NCBI GenBank assembly: GCA_052174455.1
Contig: JBQMRP010000012.1
Location: forward strand, 62,001 to 126,000
Direction of reading: 5' to 3'
Length of the DNA: 64,000 nt
Source of the DNA: Arsenophonus sp052174455
GTDB taxonomy: Bacteria > Pseudomonadota > Gammaproteobacteria > Enterobacterales > Enterobacteriaceae
Shown: positions 1-9,957 of the stretch, in pieces
Layout: every line of letters starts with the position of its first letter
Numbering within the stretch: position 1 is the first letter of the stretch
Notes under the pieces: model-generated
The model's input: only the letters and a program-made list of their open reading frames with translations
What the model was told of the DNA's origin: nothing
Database searches by the model: none
Made by a program: the position numbers and the translations under genes

Positions 1-768
1 AAAATGTTCTTGTGGTAAGTAACGATAATCTAAATAAGGATAAATAATGACTTTATATTTTTTATATAATTACTAACATATAGTAAAACTTCTTTGATAC
101 TTAAAACATGTTTTTTGCTTGCTTTAATTTATAAAGCTAACAATGGATAAGGTAAGGACGTAACTTCTAATTCTTGTTTATTTTTATATATATAACAACT
201 AAGGCTGATTTGGTGAGTAATTCATACAGCGGCATTCTCAGCTAAAAGGCGATAAATTAAAGAATTATTTCATTCTGATAATCAATATAAGTTTTACTTG
301 ACTATCAGATAGCAGTGAAACATTATTCATGGAGGCAATATATGAGATTTTACTTCAAAAAATCTTTAGCAACAAAATATTTAATTTTTTTACCTTTTCT
401 AATCCGTCAATCCTAACATACTGATGTTTAATTTTCCCAACAGAAACATCATGGATAAAAATCCATCGTTGGGTAAGAAAATATAAACTCGCATTATATT
501 TATACCATGCAATCAGTCTAGGATGAAGTCAATCAACAAGATAACGCAGGATCATTTCCGAAACTCTATATACTAGAAGTTAACATAACTATCTTAGCAA
601 AAACGTGGTTTTTAATTACAGAAATTATTTTTAAATTGAATTGATAATTTATTAAACTTGCAATTATTAGATAATAAAATTATTTATATAGGTTTTAATG
701 CCGATATTAATATCGAAAATTTCATTAATAAATTATAAATATTAATGATTTATTATTTTATTTTTAAC
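1..768. other. AT-rich intergenic DNA, no intact gene
   Basis: No gene of normal length is visible. The stretch holds one very short open frame with a good ribosome binding site (342-416, listed separately). Near 495-575 there is a trace resembling the transposase-start end of the IS256-type relics found elsewhere in the window (compare 36590-36645). The rest is AT-rich sequence with no recognisable structure. Confidence 0.6.
342..416 (+). CDS. 24-codon open frame, possible gene remnant or leader peptide
   Basis: The frame starts at an ATG with a perfect GGAGG six bases upstream (331-335) and stops at TAA 414-416. The product is basic at the N-terminus (MRFYFKKS) and then hydrophobic (YLIFLPFL), like the start of a signal peptide. 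No continuation of the frame was found downstream, so it may be the stump of a lost secreted or membrane protein. It could equally be a chance ORF next to a chance purine run. No function is assigned. Confidence 0.2.
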   Translation: MRFYFKKSLATKYLIFLPFLIRQS

Positions 769-1428
769 TTAAAGTAATCCGGGAAAAATAGATTTAGTTC
801 CTGTAATAATAAACTCAATCCCAATTGACATTAATAATAATCCCATAATACGAGTAATAACATTAATACCCGTATGACCTAAATACTTAATTAGAATTGT
901 TGCTGAGCGAAAAAGCAACCAACAAGATAAAGTAAAAAAGATACAAGTCAACGATAGACCAATTAAATTTTGCCATCCCAACCAATGAGAAGACCAAACA
1001 ATACATGAACTGATTGCGCCAGGCCCAGCCATTAATGGTAGCGCTAAGGGAACAACTCCAATGCTATCACAAATGGCAGTTTCTATTTTTTTTTGTTTAT
1101 TTTCCTTATCTTCACCTATTCGACCAGTAATCATAGACATAGCAATAGCCGCAATAACTATTCCGCCGGCAATACGAAAAGAATCAATAGAAATACCAAA
1201 TAATTTTAAAAAAACTTCACCTACTAATAACGAAATACATAAAATAATTGCTACAGAAAAATTAGCCACTAAATTAGTGCGATTTCTTTCTTCTACAGAT
1301 TGATAATTAGTCATACTAATAAATACAGGTAAAATTCCTATTGGATTCACTAATGCAAAAAGACCTAAAAAAAACTTAATGTAATTAGGAAGATCCAGTA
1401 AAATACCAACCACAATTGAGTCCCTCAA
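769..1428 (-). CDS. ychE: MarC/UPF0056 family inner membrane protein (YchE-like)
   Basis: This 219-residue multi-spanning membrane protein belongs to the MarC (UPF0056) family; its biochemical role is unknown and the old link to multiple antibiotic resistance was not supported. The N-terminus FFLGLFALVNPIGILPVFIS, the central SFRIAGG and GVVPLALPLMAGPGAISS, and the C-terminal GINVITRIMGLLL with GIEFI all match E. coli YchE (215 residues) better than its paralogues MarC and YhgN. About six transmembrane segments can be seen. The length is normal and the frame is intact, so it is probably functional. It stands alone: E. coli neighbours of ychE such as adhE are not seen, and the flanking DNA is decayed. 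Confidence 0.88.
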   Translation of the reverse strand: MRDSIVVGILLDLPNYIKFFLGLFALVNPIGILPVFISMTNYQSVEERNRTNLVANFSVAIILCISLLVGEVFLKLFGISIDSFRIAGGIVIAAIAMSMITGRIGEDKENKQKKIETAICDSIGVVPLALPLMAGPGAISSCIVWSSHWLGWQNLIGLSLTCIFFTLSCWLLFRSATILIKYLGHTGINVITRIMGLLLMSIGIEFIITGTKSIFPGLL

Positions 1429-1624
1429 TCAAATATTAACCTTAGTTAAAAATTAATTATTCATAATTAAATAATATTTAACTTTATTCAGGAAAAACAC
1501 TTTATCTTAGCATAGTATACTTATCTAGCTAAAATTCAAAAACTAATTCCAATAACAAAATAAGTTTTTAACTTAAATGCCATACTAAATTTTGTTAACT
1601 AATCCTGAATTATGCTAACTTTTG

Positions 1625-2080
1625 ATATATAGATTTTCGGAGATGGAGGTGCGTATCTTTCTGATTAATTTCATGAATAATCTTAACAAAAGAGAGTGAT
1701 ATGCAATTAAAAATTCCACTCTACAGATATCCGTAAAAAACTAGATATTACTTGTAATCTCTTGCATAAAATAATTCGTATTTTTGACAGGTAGTTAACA
1801 AGCACCGCTGTTGAAGCGGAGCTTAAATCCATGCTGCGATAACATGCTCAACGCCGCTTTGTCGATTAGCATCAAAATGTCATTCTCTATAACGGTTATT
1901 TTCTTAGAAACCCAAATAATATGACGGATATTAGCGATGTGAGATTAAAGTACCTAAGGTCAGAAATCAGAGCGGCAACAGAATGCATTTCAACAGCTCA
2001 TTGCTGCCTTATTTGAAATGTATAAAAGCGGCGAAGAGTTGTTACCATAGTTTATAGCTGCTAGGTGTATTTCCTTTAGT
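1625..2080 (+). mobile_element. IS256-family transposase relic (N-terminal half)
   Basis: Translation across several frameshifts and stops gives an IS256 (mutator-type) signature: NGYF...DISDVEIK, KVRNQSGNRMHFNSSLLP, followed by a leucine-rich ISTGDF-like stretch. The same sequence recurs at 47670-48060 in the more complete copy. No intact frame remains. The copy stops abruptly at about 2080, where a second IS256 fragment in the opposite orientation begins. Confidence 0.65.
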
Positions 2081-2084
2081 TATT

Positions 2085-2425
2085 TTCATAAGAGTTATTA
2101 GTGAATCTGATATGTACTGATCAGGCTCTCCGCTCCACTCTGATACTTTAAATCTACTCCCCATCCTTAAATTATACGTTGCTTATTAATAATGGTAAGT
2201 AGGTCAAAATCCCTTTAGCCAATTTTATTTTTTCATTGTCGCAAAAAGGGGATCCCCCCTCTGAAAATTTTGCTAATAAAATATCAAGGAATTTATTAAC
2301 AGTATCGCGCCTCACTCTCTTAACTTTTATTTTCATACCTTTTCTGAGTGAAGCCAGCGGCGTTAGCTATTTTTTTTGAATGTAATACAGTATGGTATGA
2401 GCGATACAGCTAGCTATATTGGAAA
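2085..2425 (-). mobile_element. IS256-family transposase relic (C-terminal half, inverted)
   Basis: On the minus strand the fragment contains a KIAN motif followed by degenerate sequence matching the KIANVLPLLPKGI region of the copy at 47665-48935. It ends with the element-end sequence shared by the other copies (AGTTATTAGTRAATCT on the plus strand, near 2092). It is head-to-head with the fragment ending at 2080, which suggests an inversion or two nested insertions. Confidence 0.6.
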
Positions 2426-3086
2426 TATTTATGACTAAATATTGTTTTATTTTATATTCTGCGATATATGAATTTTTCAGAAATTTATCCAGATAAATCG
2501 GGATAAATCTCCTAGATACCGGAAATTGGATAAATTATCAGGAAGACAATACGTGACTTCACCTATTATACTTCCTGATTATTAGAAGTGTTTTATGATC
2601 TCTCTATCAAAATTGATGATGACAGATCAACTAAATTTTTTATGACGACACCAGAAAAGGCCATACAACACAATGTGTCCAATTCAATCCATAATTTTTT
2701 AGACACGCACAAAGTATTCCTCCTATAGTCACTATTATCTATGATTTTCAGAAAACATCCTGGAAAATAACACTGGATATAATTGCATTAATGAGAGAGA
2801 TAACTGAAAGTATGCTTACTGATGAATTTATTACTTTTATAGGGAGCTAGGAATAATCTCGTCTCCTTCAACTCCTAGAATAAACATAAAGATAACTAAA
2901 CTGCTTGTCCTGACGAATACCGAACAAAATAATAATTTCTATTTCTTTGGCAGATACTAAGAGATAATTTACTAAGATTTATATTCCCATAATTGAACAA
3001 TTTTTCACCATTGATGACGACTAGAATAACTTTCCTGAAATATGGTAAAAATATTAAGTTATAGATCAGTCTATACTGTCGAACGA

Positions 3087-3430
3087 ATGCTTACCTGTAG
3101 AACACTTGTGGCATGTGGGTTGTTCGGCGCTACTGCTGTTTTTCTCCTGAATGCTTCTCCTACCGCCGCTTTTCTGCCAAAGCTATAGAGTTTTATAAAA
3201 AATTTGCAGTTTATATTGTGTCAAAGCTATCGAGCAGTAGTTAACAGAGCAGATTCATATTTTACTCGATTACAATTGTTAACGCATTACTTTTACTATG
3301 CTTCATTTTATTTGGTCTGTTTTTAACAATAACTAGACGCTATTTAATACTCTGTTTCGCGACCACTGCACTATACTGAAGTAGGCTGGGCTTCTGTACC
3401 ACTGAAAAACAGGGAATTAAAATGCTATCT
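3087..3430 (+). pseudogene. Broken membrane-protein-like gene, unidentified
   Basis: Two overlapping pieces look coding but do not join. A 33-codon frame (3087-3188) begins ATG CTT ACC and encodes a signal-peptide-like stretch (GLFGATAVFLLNASPTAAF) that stops early. In another frame about 3180-3360 encodes KFAVYIVSKLS followed, after a stop, by a hydrophobic helix (NALLLLCFILFGLFLTITRR) of transmembrane type. GC content is locally higher than in the surrounding DNA, as expected of a former gene. I do not recognise the family. Confidence 0.3.
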
Positions 3431-4307
3431 GCTCTTACACATTCATAGTTGACAACTCAATTAAAATCTGCATGCTCATATCTCTGTCACTCCTAACAGT
3501 CTTTATATTAAATTCCTGTATGATATGAGGTGTTCTTAAAAAGAGCGGTTGAAGGGGGGGGAAATTCTCTGCTGAGATGTTATCATCCGACTGCTGTGTG
3601 ATAACTATAACTTGATAAATCCTAATGTCTTTCTTGATTATAGCATATATCTTCTTAAATAATCTAGTAACAGCGTTATCTTAAACTACAGTACGGGGCA
3701 CGTTACTGGAAAATGCGCTTTGTTAAAAAGACAAAAGTAATATGTGTGAAATAGGTTGGGTGGCAGACTATTTTAAATGACCACTAGTATCCGTGTGAAA
3801 ACTGCGGCATTATTAAATGGGAGGAATGTTGTGTATCATTATTATGACCACAGACTAAGCGCTATCGGCAGCAGATCCTAAGGCAGGAATAGATGATTAG
3901 ACGTTATATATTAGCTACATCTAAGCAAGTCATGTTAAGATGATCCATTATTATGATTACTTATTTGAAACGTAAATAAGGTATATTATTGAAGATTTAT
4001 AAGGCACTGGATAAGCGATAATTTGTAAAAAACAGGAAAAACCGGTATTTACTTTTCCTTATGAAAAGATTTTCGCAAATAGATCTCTATAAATGAACCC
4101 TGTTTGACGACATGGTTCATTTTATCGACACTCAGCTTAACAAGCTGAGGTAACAGAGCTATTGTTAAAAACAATACATAAAAATAAAAAAATGAGGTTA
4201 TTAAACCAATACTTAGGATTAATATCTCTAAAATTAATGTTTTAGGTTAAAGAATACATACTCCGATATAATTTTTAACTTACAATAACCTATTAAAGCA
4301 ATTTAAT

Positions 4308-4336
4308 CTGCTTTTAGCATAAAGCAGGATTTTTTA
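4308..4336 (+). terminator. Intrinsic terminator without an upstream gene
   Basis: The stem CTGCTTT/AAAGCAG (4308-4314 and 4321-4327) has a 6-nt loop and is followed by GATTTTTT. It would terminate plus-strand transcription coming from the decayed 2.4-4.3 kb interval, so it is probably the surviving end of a lost gene. Confidence 0.5.
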
Positions 4337-4589
4337 ACCTGCTCTTAAAGAGCAATTTAATTTTCTAACAATTCAAGAAAAATAATTGGCATTCTAGGAC
4401 TTTTCGTTAACGTACCAGTATCAATAAGAGTGACTAAGTTAATTAAATCAGCTTTTGTGATAGTGAACCTTCAAAGTCGATTCCAGAAAAAAGCATTGTA
4501 ATTCAAGAAAAAGAAGGATTTCAATGGTGTTTAATCTGATCTAGTTTATTCAAAAAAGTAAAAGAAGTTAGCTAGATTCAACATGCTTA

Positions 4590-4695
4590 ACCCTGAGGTA
4601 AGCAACGTTTATTTTAAAGATAGAGAACAGATTCACGAAGTATCAGAGTGGAACATAGCTAATAGGAATACACCAGATTTACTAATAACTCTTTT
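4590..4695 (+). mobile_element. IS256-family relic, transposase 3' end only
   Basis: The short stretch FKDREQIHEVSEWN...PDLLITLL matches the equivalent end of the IS256 relic near 48850-48930 and the inverted repeat copies at 30835, 35455 and 63485. Only about 100 bp remain, directly upstream of the htpX promoter region. Confidence 0.45.
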
Positions 4696-4906
4696 ATATA
4701 GTTTTTAACTATATAATTTATAAAAAATAAAAAGTTACATAACAATTGTTTTTAAAATAAAAATACTAGTTTTTGTATAAATGTAAAGTTGAGTGTTTTT
4801 TTTATATCTACACAATAAAAGGCTTGAAAAATAATTAAAAAACATTATGTAGTATATTACTAATTTAGTATTAATCGTTATCAATTAATAAAGGAAAGCA
4901 ATTTTT

Positions 4907-5791
4907 ATGATGCGAATAGCCTTGTTTTTACTTACAAACTTGGCAGTAATGTTTGTATTTGGAGTTATTTTGAGCTTGACTGGTATCCAGGAACAAAGCG
5001 TTCCGGGGTTAATGATTATGGCTGGTCTTTTTGGTTTTGGTGGCTCATTTATTTCATTACTAATATCAAAATGGATGGCATTGCGTTCTGTTGGGGGGCA
5101 AGTAATTGAAAACCCGACAACAGAAACGGAACATTGGTTATTAAATACCGTTAAGCGTCAGTCTGATCAATCTGGCATTAAAATGCCAGAAGTTGCTATT
5201 TATCATGCGCTCGATATTAATGCTTTTGCTACCGGAGCTCGTCGTGATGCGTCATTGGTTGCTGTTAGTACGGGTTTATTAGAAAGCATGGATCGTGATG
5301 AAGCTGAAGCAGTTATCGCTCATGAGATTAGTCATATTACTAATGGTGATATGGTAACAATGACCTTATTACAAGGAGTAGTAAATACTTTTGTCATTTT
5401 TATTTCACGTATTATTGCTCAGTTGGCGTCTGGATTTTTATCAAATAGCAATAATGAGAATGAAAATAGTCAAGGTAATCCAATGATTTACTTTGCGGTA
5501 TCAATGGTATTAGAAATCATATTTGCTATTTTGGCGAGTATTATTACTATGTGGTTTTCGCGTTATCGTGAATTCCATGCAGATGCAGGTTCAGCTAATT
5601 TAGTGGGTAGAGAGAAAATGATTGCTGCGCTACAACGTCTGAAAACAAGTTATGAACCGCAGGAAGTTGCAAGTATGATGGCTTTTTGCATTAATGGACG
5701 CTCTAAATCTTTTAGTGAGTTATTTTTATCTCATCCCCCTCTTGATAAACGCATTGAAGCCTTACGTAGAGGTACTTATCTTAATCGATAA
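4907..5791 (+). CDS. htpX: HtpX, membrane-bound zinc metalloprotease
   Basis: HtpX degrades misfolded inner membrane proteins on the cytosolic side, working beside FtsH. The 294 residues match E. coli HtpX (293). The N-terminus has two transmembrane segments (about residues 4-24 and 34-54). The M48 zinc motif HEISH has His139, Glu140 and His143, and the third ligand region FSRYREFHADAGSA follows a second hydrophobic pair at about 160-215. The start ATG ATG CGA copies the E. coli MMRIA start and is preceded by AAGGAAAG eight bases upstream. A CTTGAAA hexamer at 4823-4829 hints at a heat-shock promoter, but no good -10 follows at the right distance. A strong terminator closes the gene at 5802-5830. 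It stands alone in decayed DNA. Confidence 0.96.
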   Translation: MMRIALFLLTNLAVMFVFGVILSLTGIQEQSVPGLMIMAGLFGFGGSFISLLISKWMALRSVGGQVIENPTTETEHWLLNTVKRQSDQSGIKMPEVAIYHALDINAFATGARRDASLVAVSTGLLESMDRDEAEAVIAHEISHITNGDMVTMTLLQGVVNTFVIFISRIIAQLASGFLSNSNNENENSQGNPMIYFAVSMVLEIIFAILASIITMWFSRYREFHADAGSANLVGREKMIAALQRLKTSYEPQEVASMMAFCINGRSKSFSELFLSHPPLDKRIEALRRGTYLNR

Positions 5792-5801
5792 AACAACAAT
5801 T

Positions 5802-5830
5802 AAATCCCACTTATTAGGTGGGATTTTTTA
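5802..5830 (+). terminator. Intrinsic terminator of htpX
   Basis: The perfect 9-bp stem AAATCCCAC/GTGGGATTT (5802-5810 and 5818-5826) with a 7-nt loop ends in a T-run. It begins 11 bases after the htpX stop codon. Confidence 0.88.
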
Positions 5831-6211
5831 TTTAACTTTCGATAGACAGTTTTTGATTTATTTAATTATTAGTTAATAACCTCTATTTATTTAGGATCTT
5901 GTATAGTAAAAAATTTTTTTCATATTGAATGTAATTTTTTTCGCATCACCTTAATTTAGTGCTTTTAATCTAAGGTTATAAAAATTTTTTAAGCAATTAA
6001 TTTCAGTAGCGTAATGGTTTCCTTATTAACTATACCTAAATAATTACTTATTATTCTTTAATATTAAAAAATTAAAAAATAAAGCAACAATTACTTTGAT
6101 ATATTTTATACAGTAATGAAATTTTATATATGTTTTATATGATTTTTTTAATTAAATAATCTATTTAATACAAATTAACTATTTAATTTTAGTATTTATA
6201 CTATCTCTTTA

Positions 6212-6239
6212 TCACTATTATAGTGACCATTTAAATGGT
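6212..6239. repeat. Two abutting perfect palindromes
   Basis: TCACTATTATAGTGA (6212-6226, 7-bp arms around one T) is immediately followed by ACCATTTAAATGGT (6226-6239, perfect 14-bp palindrome). The two share base 6226. Neither is followed by a T-run. They could be operator sites of a lost promoter; no gene starts nearby. Confidence 0.4.
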
Positions 6240-6309
6240 AAAAATTGTAATAGAAACAGGATCGCTGATTCAGCACAGTGGTTATTTTTATTTAGGTAAA
6301 TTATTTAAT

Positions 6310-6640
6310 TTGTTCATATAAAGATATTAATAATTATTTTATTACTTTTATCTTTTATTTTAAATAAGTTCGAATAAAAACTTTTAGATGGAGATGTGTA
6401 TAATACAGTTATTTCATTGTTTGTTTGATATAGCTCAATAAAAATTGAGCTCTCATTTTCACGGAAGACAGTATTTTTTTTAAAGAACTCACATTTAAAT
6501 TTGAGACAGTCTTTCATAGACTGCAATGGGATTTTACTACCAAATACTGATTTGGGGTAATTCTGATTATACAGTCAAAGATATCCGATGTTAAGTAACA
6601 TGAAATTCTTGACTAGAATTAAAAAACAATTCCGCCAATC
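6310..6640 (-). mobile_element. IS481-family transposase relic (C-terminal tail)
   Basis: The minus strand encodes LQSMKDCLKFKCEFFKKN-like sequence, the typical C-terminus of IS481 transposases (consensus PLQAMKDWFKLKPELFKK). The same end sequence occurs at 61880-61970, 51440-51600 and, inverted, at 38740-38830. Everything upstream of this tail is missing here, and an IS1595 relic begins at about 6640. Confidence 0.6.
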
Positions 6641-7100
6641 TAAAGGCTGTTTTAAAATCAATGTTTGTTTGTTTTTCTAACTTTCTTAAATTTAAGTTAT
6701 TTAACATACATAAGATAACTCTAAACTATTCGTCCTTTATAATCTAGTTTTACCAGAGAACTTTTAATAAGATTGTTAAATATTTTCCTGCAATCGCAAA
6801 TTTTGCAACGATCTCACTGTAACCCTAACAAATCTCTCTCAGCGGTTACTTGCTTACTGTGACAATATGAGCAGATAAAGTAGAATGAGTTGCTTTTCGA
6901 TATATAAATCGATATAGTTCAATAAGATTGTCACAAAGCTAATCTTATGATATGCAGCTTTATGTTAGCAAGGAGTGAAAAAAGAATCTATTTGAGATAG
7001 ATATTTGTTTTTTCATGATAAAAACCCCAGTATAACAAAAATCCTTCATACAATATAAGAGATTTCTACCAACCACCTTTATTAAAGGTAGGTAAATTTC
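6640..7100 (-). mobile_element. IS1595-family transposase relic (N-terminal part)
   Basis: On the minus strand, remnants of the zinc-ribbon (C..C pairs) and of the PLARLHHKDK-like and QCMLN-like segments of IS1595 transposases can be followed through many frameshifts. The element-end block AAAATCCTTCATACA...GAGATTTCTACC at 7039-7075 recurs at 30220-30260, 37945-37980 and 63425-63460 and forms a weak inverted repeat. No frame is intact. Confidence 0.6.
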
Positions 7101-7224
7101 TTTGTGTATATTTCTAATAATATCAATAAGTAAAATGATTAATTATTTTTATATAAAAATAATTTAATTACTTTTAAAGTTTTGCAATAAAATAGAAAAA
7201 ATACTATCTGTTTTTATTTTAATT

Positions 7225-7241
7225 ATCTTAGAAACTAAGAT
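7225..7241. terminator. Hairpin abutting the secA stop codon
   Basis: A perfect 7-bp stem ATCTTAG/CTAAGAT with a 3-nt loop begins two bases after the secA stop. The T-run lies on the plus-strand side, so as a classical intrinsic terminator it points the wrong way for secA. It may act as a 3'-end protecting stem or be a weak bidirectional terminator. Confidence 0.35.
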
Positions 7242-7242
7242 T

Positions 7243-9957
7243 TTAATCTAAAGTACCATGACAATGTTTATATTTTTTACCTGAACTACATGGACAAAGT
7301 TCATTTCGACCTATTTTATAGGTTTGGTTTGCTATTTGAGGTTCTGTTTTTGAAATCAATACTTCATTTTTAATTTCATGGCTAAGGCAGTGTTTCTTAT
7401 AAAGAAACACTGCCTCTTCACGTTTTTGATGATCAAGCAAAGCTACTTTCTCTGGTAATCGAACTTCTAGTTTGCTTAATGTACTAATTACTTCATATTT
7501 TAGAGTTTCCAGCATATTCGCAAACATACTAAAAGATTCACGCTTATATTCCTGTTTTGGATCTCTTTGTGCATAGCCTCGTAAATGAATTCCCTGGCGC
7601 AAATAATCCATTGCAGCTAAATGCTCTTTCCATAAAGTATCAAGAGTTTGTAGCATAATACTCTTCTCAAAATTACGCATCATCTCATCACTACCTACAA
7701 TTCTCTCTTTTTCCTTATAAGCTGCAATTATTCTTTCTAGGATACGTTCACGCAAGGTTTCTTCATGTAATTCGGGTTCTTTATCCAACCACTTTTGAAT
7801 AGGTAACTTTAAATTAAAATCCTTGCTTAACCGCTTTTCTAAAGCATCAATATCCCACATTTCTTCCAAAGACTGGGGTGGGATATAAGTATCAATAGTT
7901 ACGGTTATTACATCTTCACGAATACTGTTAATTGTTTCACTAATATCATCACCATCTAATAAATCATTGCGCTGTAAATAGATGGCTCGGCGCTGATCGT
8001 TAGCAACATCATCATATTCTAAAAGTTGTTTTCGAATATCAAAGTTACGGCTTTCAATCTTATGTTGTGCATTAACGATTGCTTTCGTTACCCAAGGATG
8101 CTCAATCGCTTCACCAGGTTTCATCCCTAATTTACGCATCATTCCAGCTATTCGATCGGAGGCAAAAATACGCATCAAAGAATCTTCCATTGAGAGATAA
8201 AAACGAGATGAACCTGGATCCCCTTGGCGTCCAGAACGCCCACGTAATTGGTTATCAATACGACGAGATTCATGGCGTTCTGTACCAATGATATGCAAAC
8301 CAGCAGCAGCAATTACTGCTTCATGACGATTTTGCCAAGCTGTCTTGATTTGATCAATCTGCTCCTGACTAGCGTTCTCTAGTTTATTGATTTCTGCTTG
8401 CCAACTACCTCCTAATACAATATCTGTACCTCGCCCGGCCATATTAGTTGCAATAGTTACCGAACCTGCCTGCCCAGCTTCAGCAATAATATCTGCTTCC
8501 ATCGCATGAAACTTAGCATTTAAAACATTATGCGTAATTTTAGCTTTAGTTAGCTCTTGAGAAATTAGTTCTGATTTTTCAATTGAAATAGTACCTACTA
8601 ATACAGGTTGACCTCTGCTAGTACATTTACGAATATCATCGATAATAGCAGCAAATTTGTCTGTTTCAGTCATATAAACTAAATCAGGTAAATCATTACG
8701 GATCATGGGACGATTAGTTGGAATAGAAATTGTGTTCAATTTATAAATTGATCTAAATTCAAAAGCTTCTGTATCAGCAGTACCAGTCATACCAGCGAGT
8801 TTTTCGTATAGCCGAAAATAATTTTGGAAGGTAATCGATGCTAATGTTTGATTCTCATTTTGAATTTCAACACCTTCTTTTGCCTCAACAGCTTGATGCA
8901 ATCCATCTGACCAACGACGTCCTTTCATTGTACGTCCAGTATGTTCATCAACAATAATAATCTGACCATTTTTGATAAGATAATCTACATCACGACTAAA
9001 AAGGGCATGAGCACGTAGAGCAGCCATAACATGATGCATAAGCATAATATTAGTTGGAGAATATAGCGATTCTCCCTCTTTCATTAAATGTGCTTTTGCT
9101 AATAATTGTTCAATTAATTCTAATCCACGTTCTGTCAACGTAACTTGACGTGATTTTTCATCAACAGAAAAATGACCTTCACCTTGAAAAATATCTGAAT
9201 CTTCTTTTTCTTGCCGCCTAAGATTAGGAATTAGTTTATCCATTTTTTTGTATATATCTGAACTATCTTCTGCGGGTCCTGAAATAATCAATGGAGTACG
9301 AGCTTCATCAATTAAAATAGAATCAACCTCATCGACTAATGCATAATGAAGTTTACGCTGCACACGCTCTTCTGGACTAAAAGCCATATTATCACGTAGA
9401 TAATCAAAACCATATTCATTGTTAGTCCCATAAGTAATATCCGCGGCATAAGCTGCGCGCTTTAATGTCACTGGCATACCTGATAAATTAATACCTACTG
9501 TCATACCAAGAAATTCAAACAGTACTCGATTATTTTCTGCATCACGTTTAGCTAAATAGTCGTTTACGGTAACAATATGGACACCCTTACCAGTTAAAGC
9601 ATTTAAATATGCAGGTAATGTAGATGTTAATGTCTTTCCTTCACCAGTACGCATCTCTGCTATACAGCGCTCATTAAGTACCATTCCACCTATCAACTGA
9701 ACATTAAAATGCCGCATATTAAAAACCCGTTTACTGGCTTCACGAACAGTTGCAAACGCCTCAATGATTAAATGATCTAGTGTTTCACCGGATTTAAGAC
9801 GCTGCCGAAATTCATCAGTTTTAGCTTTAAGTTCTTGGTCAGAAAATTTTTCAAATTTAGGCTCTAATTGATTGATAATATCAACAACTTTACTTAAACG
9901 ATGTAAAGTATGATCATTACTAGTACCAAAAATTTTTTTTAGTAACTTAGTTAACAT
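7243..9957 (-). CDS. secA: SecA, preprotein translocase ATPase
   Basis: SecA is the peripheral motor ATPase that drives unfolded preproteins through SecYEG. The 904-residue frame is full length (E. coli 901). Visible features are Walker A MRTGEGKT near residue 105, the DEAD-type DEVDSILIDEARTPLIISG near 208, the second nucleotide-binding domain with ATNMAGRGTDI near 505 and SRRIDNQLRGRSGRQGDPG, and the C-terminal zinc motif CPCSSGKKYKHCHG that binds SecB and phospholipids. There is no SecM-like gene between it and lpxC, so arrest-controlled translation as in E. coli is not evident. A GC-rich hairpin (9977-10003) lies 20 bases before the ATG and the Shine-Dalgarno is poor. Confidence 0.97.
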   Translation of the reverse strand: MLTKLLKKIFGTSNDHTLHRLSKVVDIINQLEPKFEKFSDQELKAKTDEFRQRLKSGETLDHLIIEAFATVREASKRVFNMRHFNVQLIGGMVLNERCIAEMRTGEGKTLTSTLPAYLNALTGKGVHIVTVNDYLAKRDAENNRVLFEFLGMTVGINLSGMPVTLKRAAYAADITYGTNNEYGFDYLRDNMAFSPEERVQRKLHYALVDEVDSILIDEARTPLIISGPAEDSSDIYKKMDKLIPNLRRQEKEDSDIFQGEGHFSVDEKSRQVTLTERGLELIEQLLAKAHLMKEGESLYSPTNIMLMHHVMAALRAHALFSRDVDYLIKNGQIIIVDEHTGRTMKGRRWSDGLHQAVEAKEGVEIQNENQTLASITFQNYFRLYEKLAGMTGTADTEAFEFRSIYKLNTISIPTNRPMIRNDLPDLVYMTETDKFAAIIDDIRKCTSRGQPVLVGTISIEKSELISQELTKAKITHNVLNAKFHAMEADIIAEAGQAGSVTIATNMAGRGTDIVLGGSWQAEINKLENASQEQIDQIKTAWQNRHEAVIAAAGLHIIGTERHESRRIDNQLRGRSGRQGDPGSSRFYLSMEDSLMRIFASDRIAGMMRKLGMKPGEAIEHPWVTKAIVNAQHKIESRNFDIRKQLLEYDDVANDQRRAIYLQRNDLLDGDDISETINSIREDVITVTIDTYIPPQSLEEMWDIDALEKRLSKDFNLKLPIQKWLDKEPELHEETLRERILERIIAAYKEKERIVGSDEMMRNFEKSIMLQTLDTLWKEHLAAMDYLRQGIHLRGYAQRDPKQEYKRESFSMFANMLETLKYEVISTLSKLEVRLPEKVALLDHQKREEAVFLYKKHCLSHEIKNEVLISKTEPQIANQTYKIGRNELCPCSSGKKYKHCHGTLD

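Larger units (their letters stand above)
1429..4890. other. 3.5 kb of decayed DNA between ychE and htpX
   Basis: No intact gene is present. Recognisable pieces are two head-to-head IS256 fragments (1625-2080 and 2085-2425), a broken membrane-protein-like reading frame (3087-3430), an orphan terminator (4308-4336) and the C-terminal end of another IS256 relic (4590-4695). In E. coli prc lies beside htpX, but I could not recognise prc sequence here. A short perfect hairpin (CTCAGCTT/AAGCTGAG, 4131-4149) has no T-run and no clear role. Confidence 0.6.
5831..7242. other. Gene-free interval downstream of htpX and secA
   Basis: The interval contains no intact gene. Its right part holds an IS481 C-terminal relic (6310-6640) and an IS1595 relic (6640-7100). 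Two touching palindromes lie at 6212-6239. The remainder is AT-rich with no signal that I can interpret. Confidence 0.6.

Noticed and set aside
6314..6526. 70-codon minus-strand frame as a small gene
   Set aside because: Its N-terminal part (QSMKDCLKFKCEFFKKN) is the C-terminal tail of an IS481 transposase; the rest is AT-rich chance frame.
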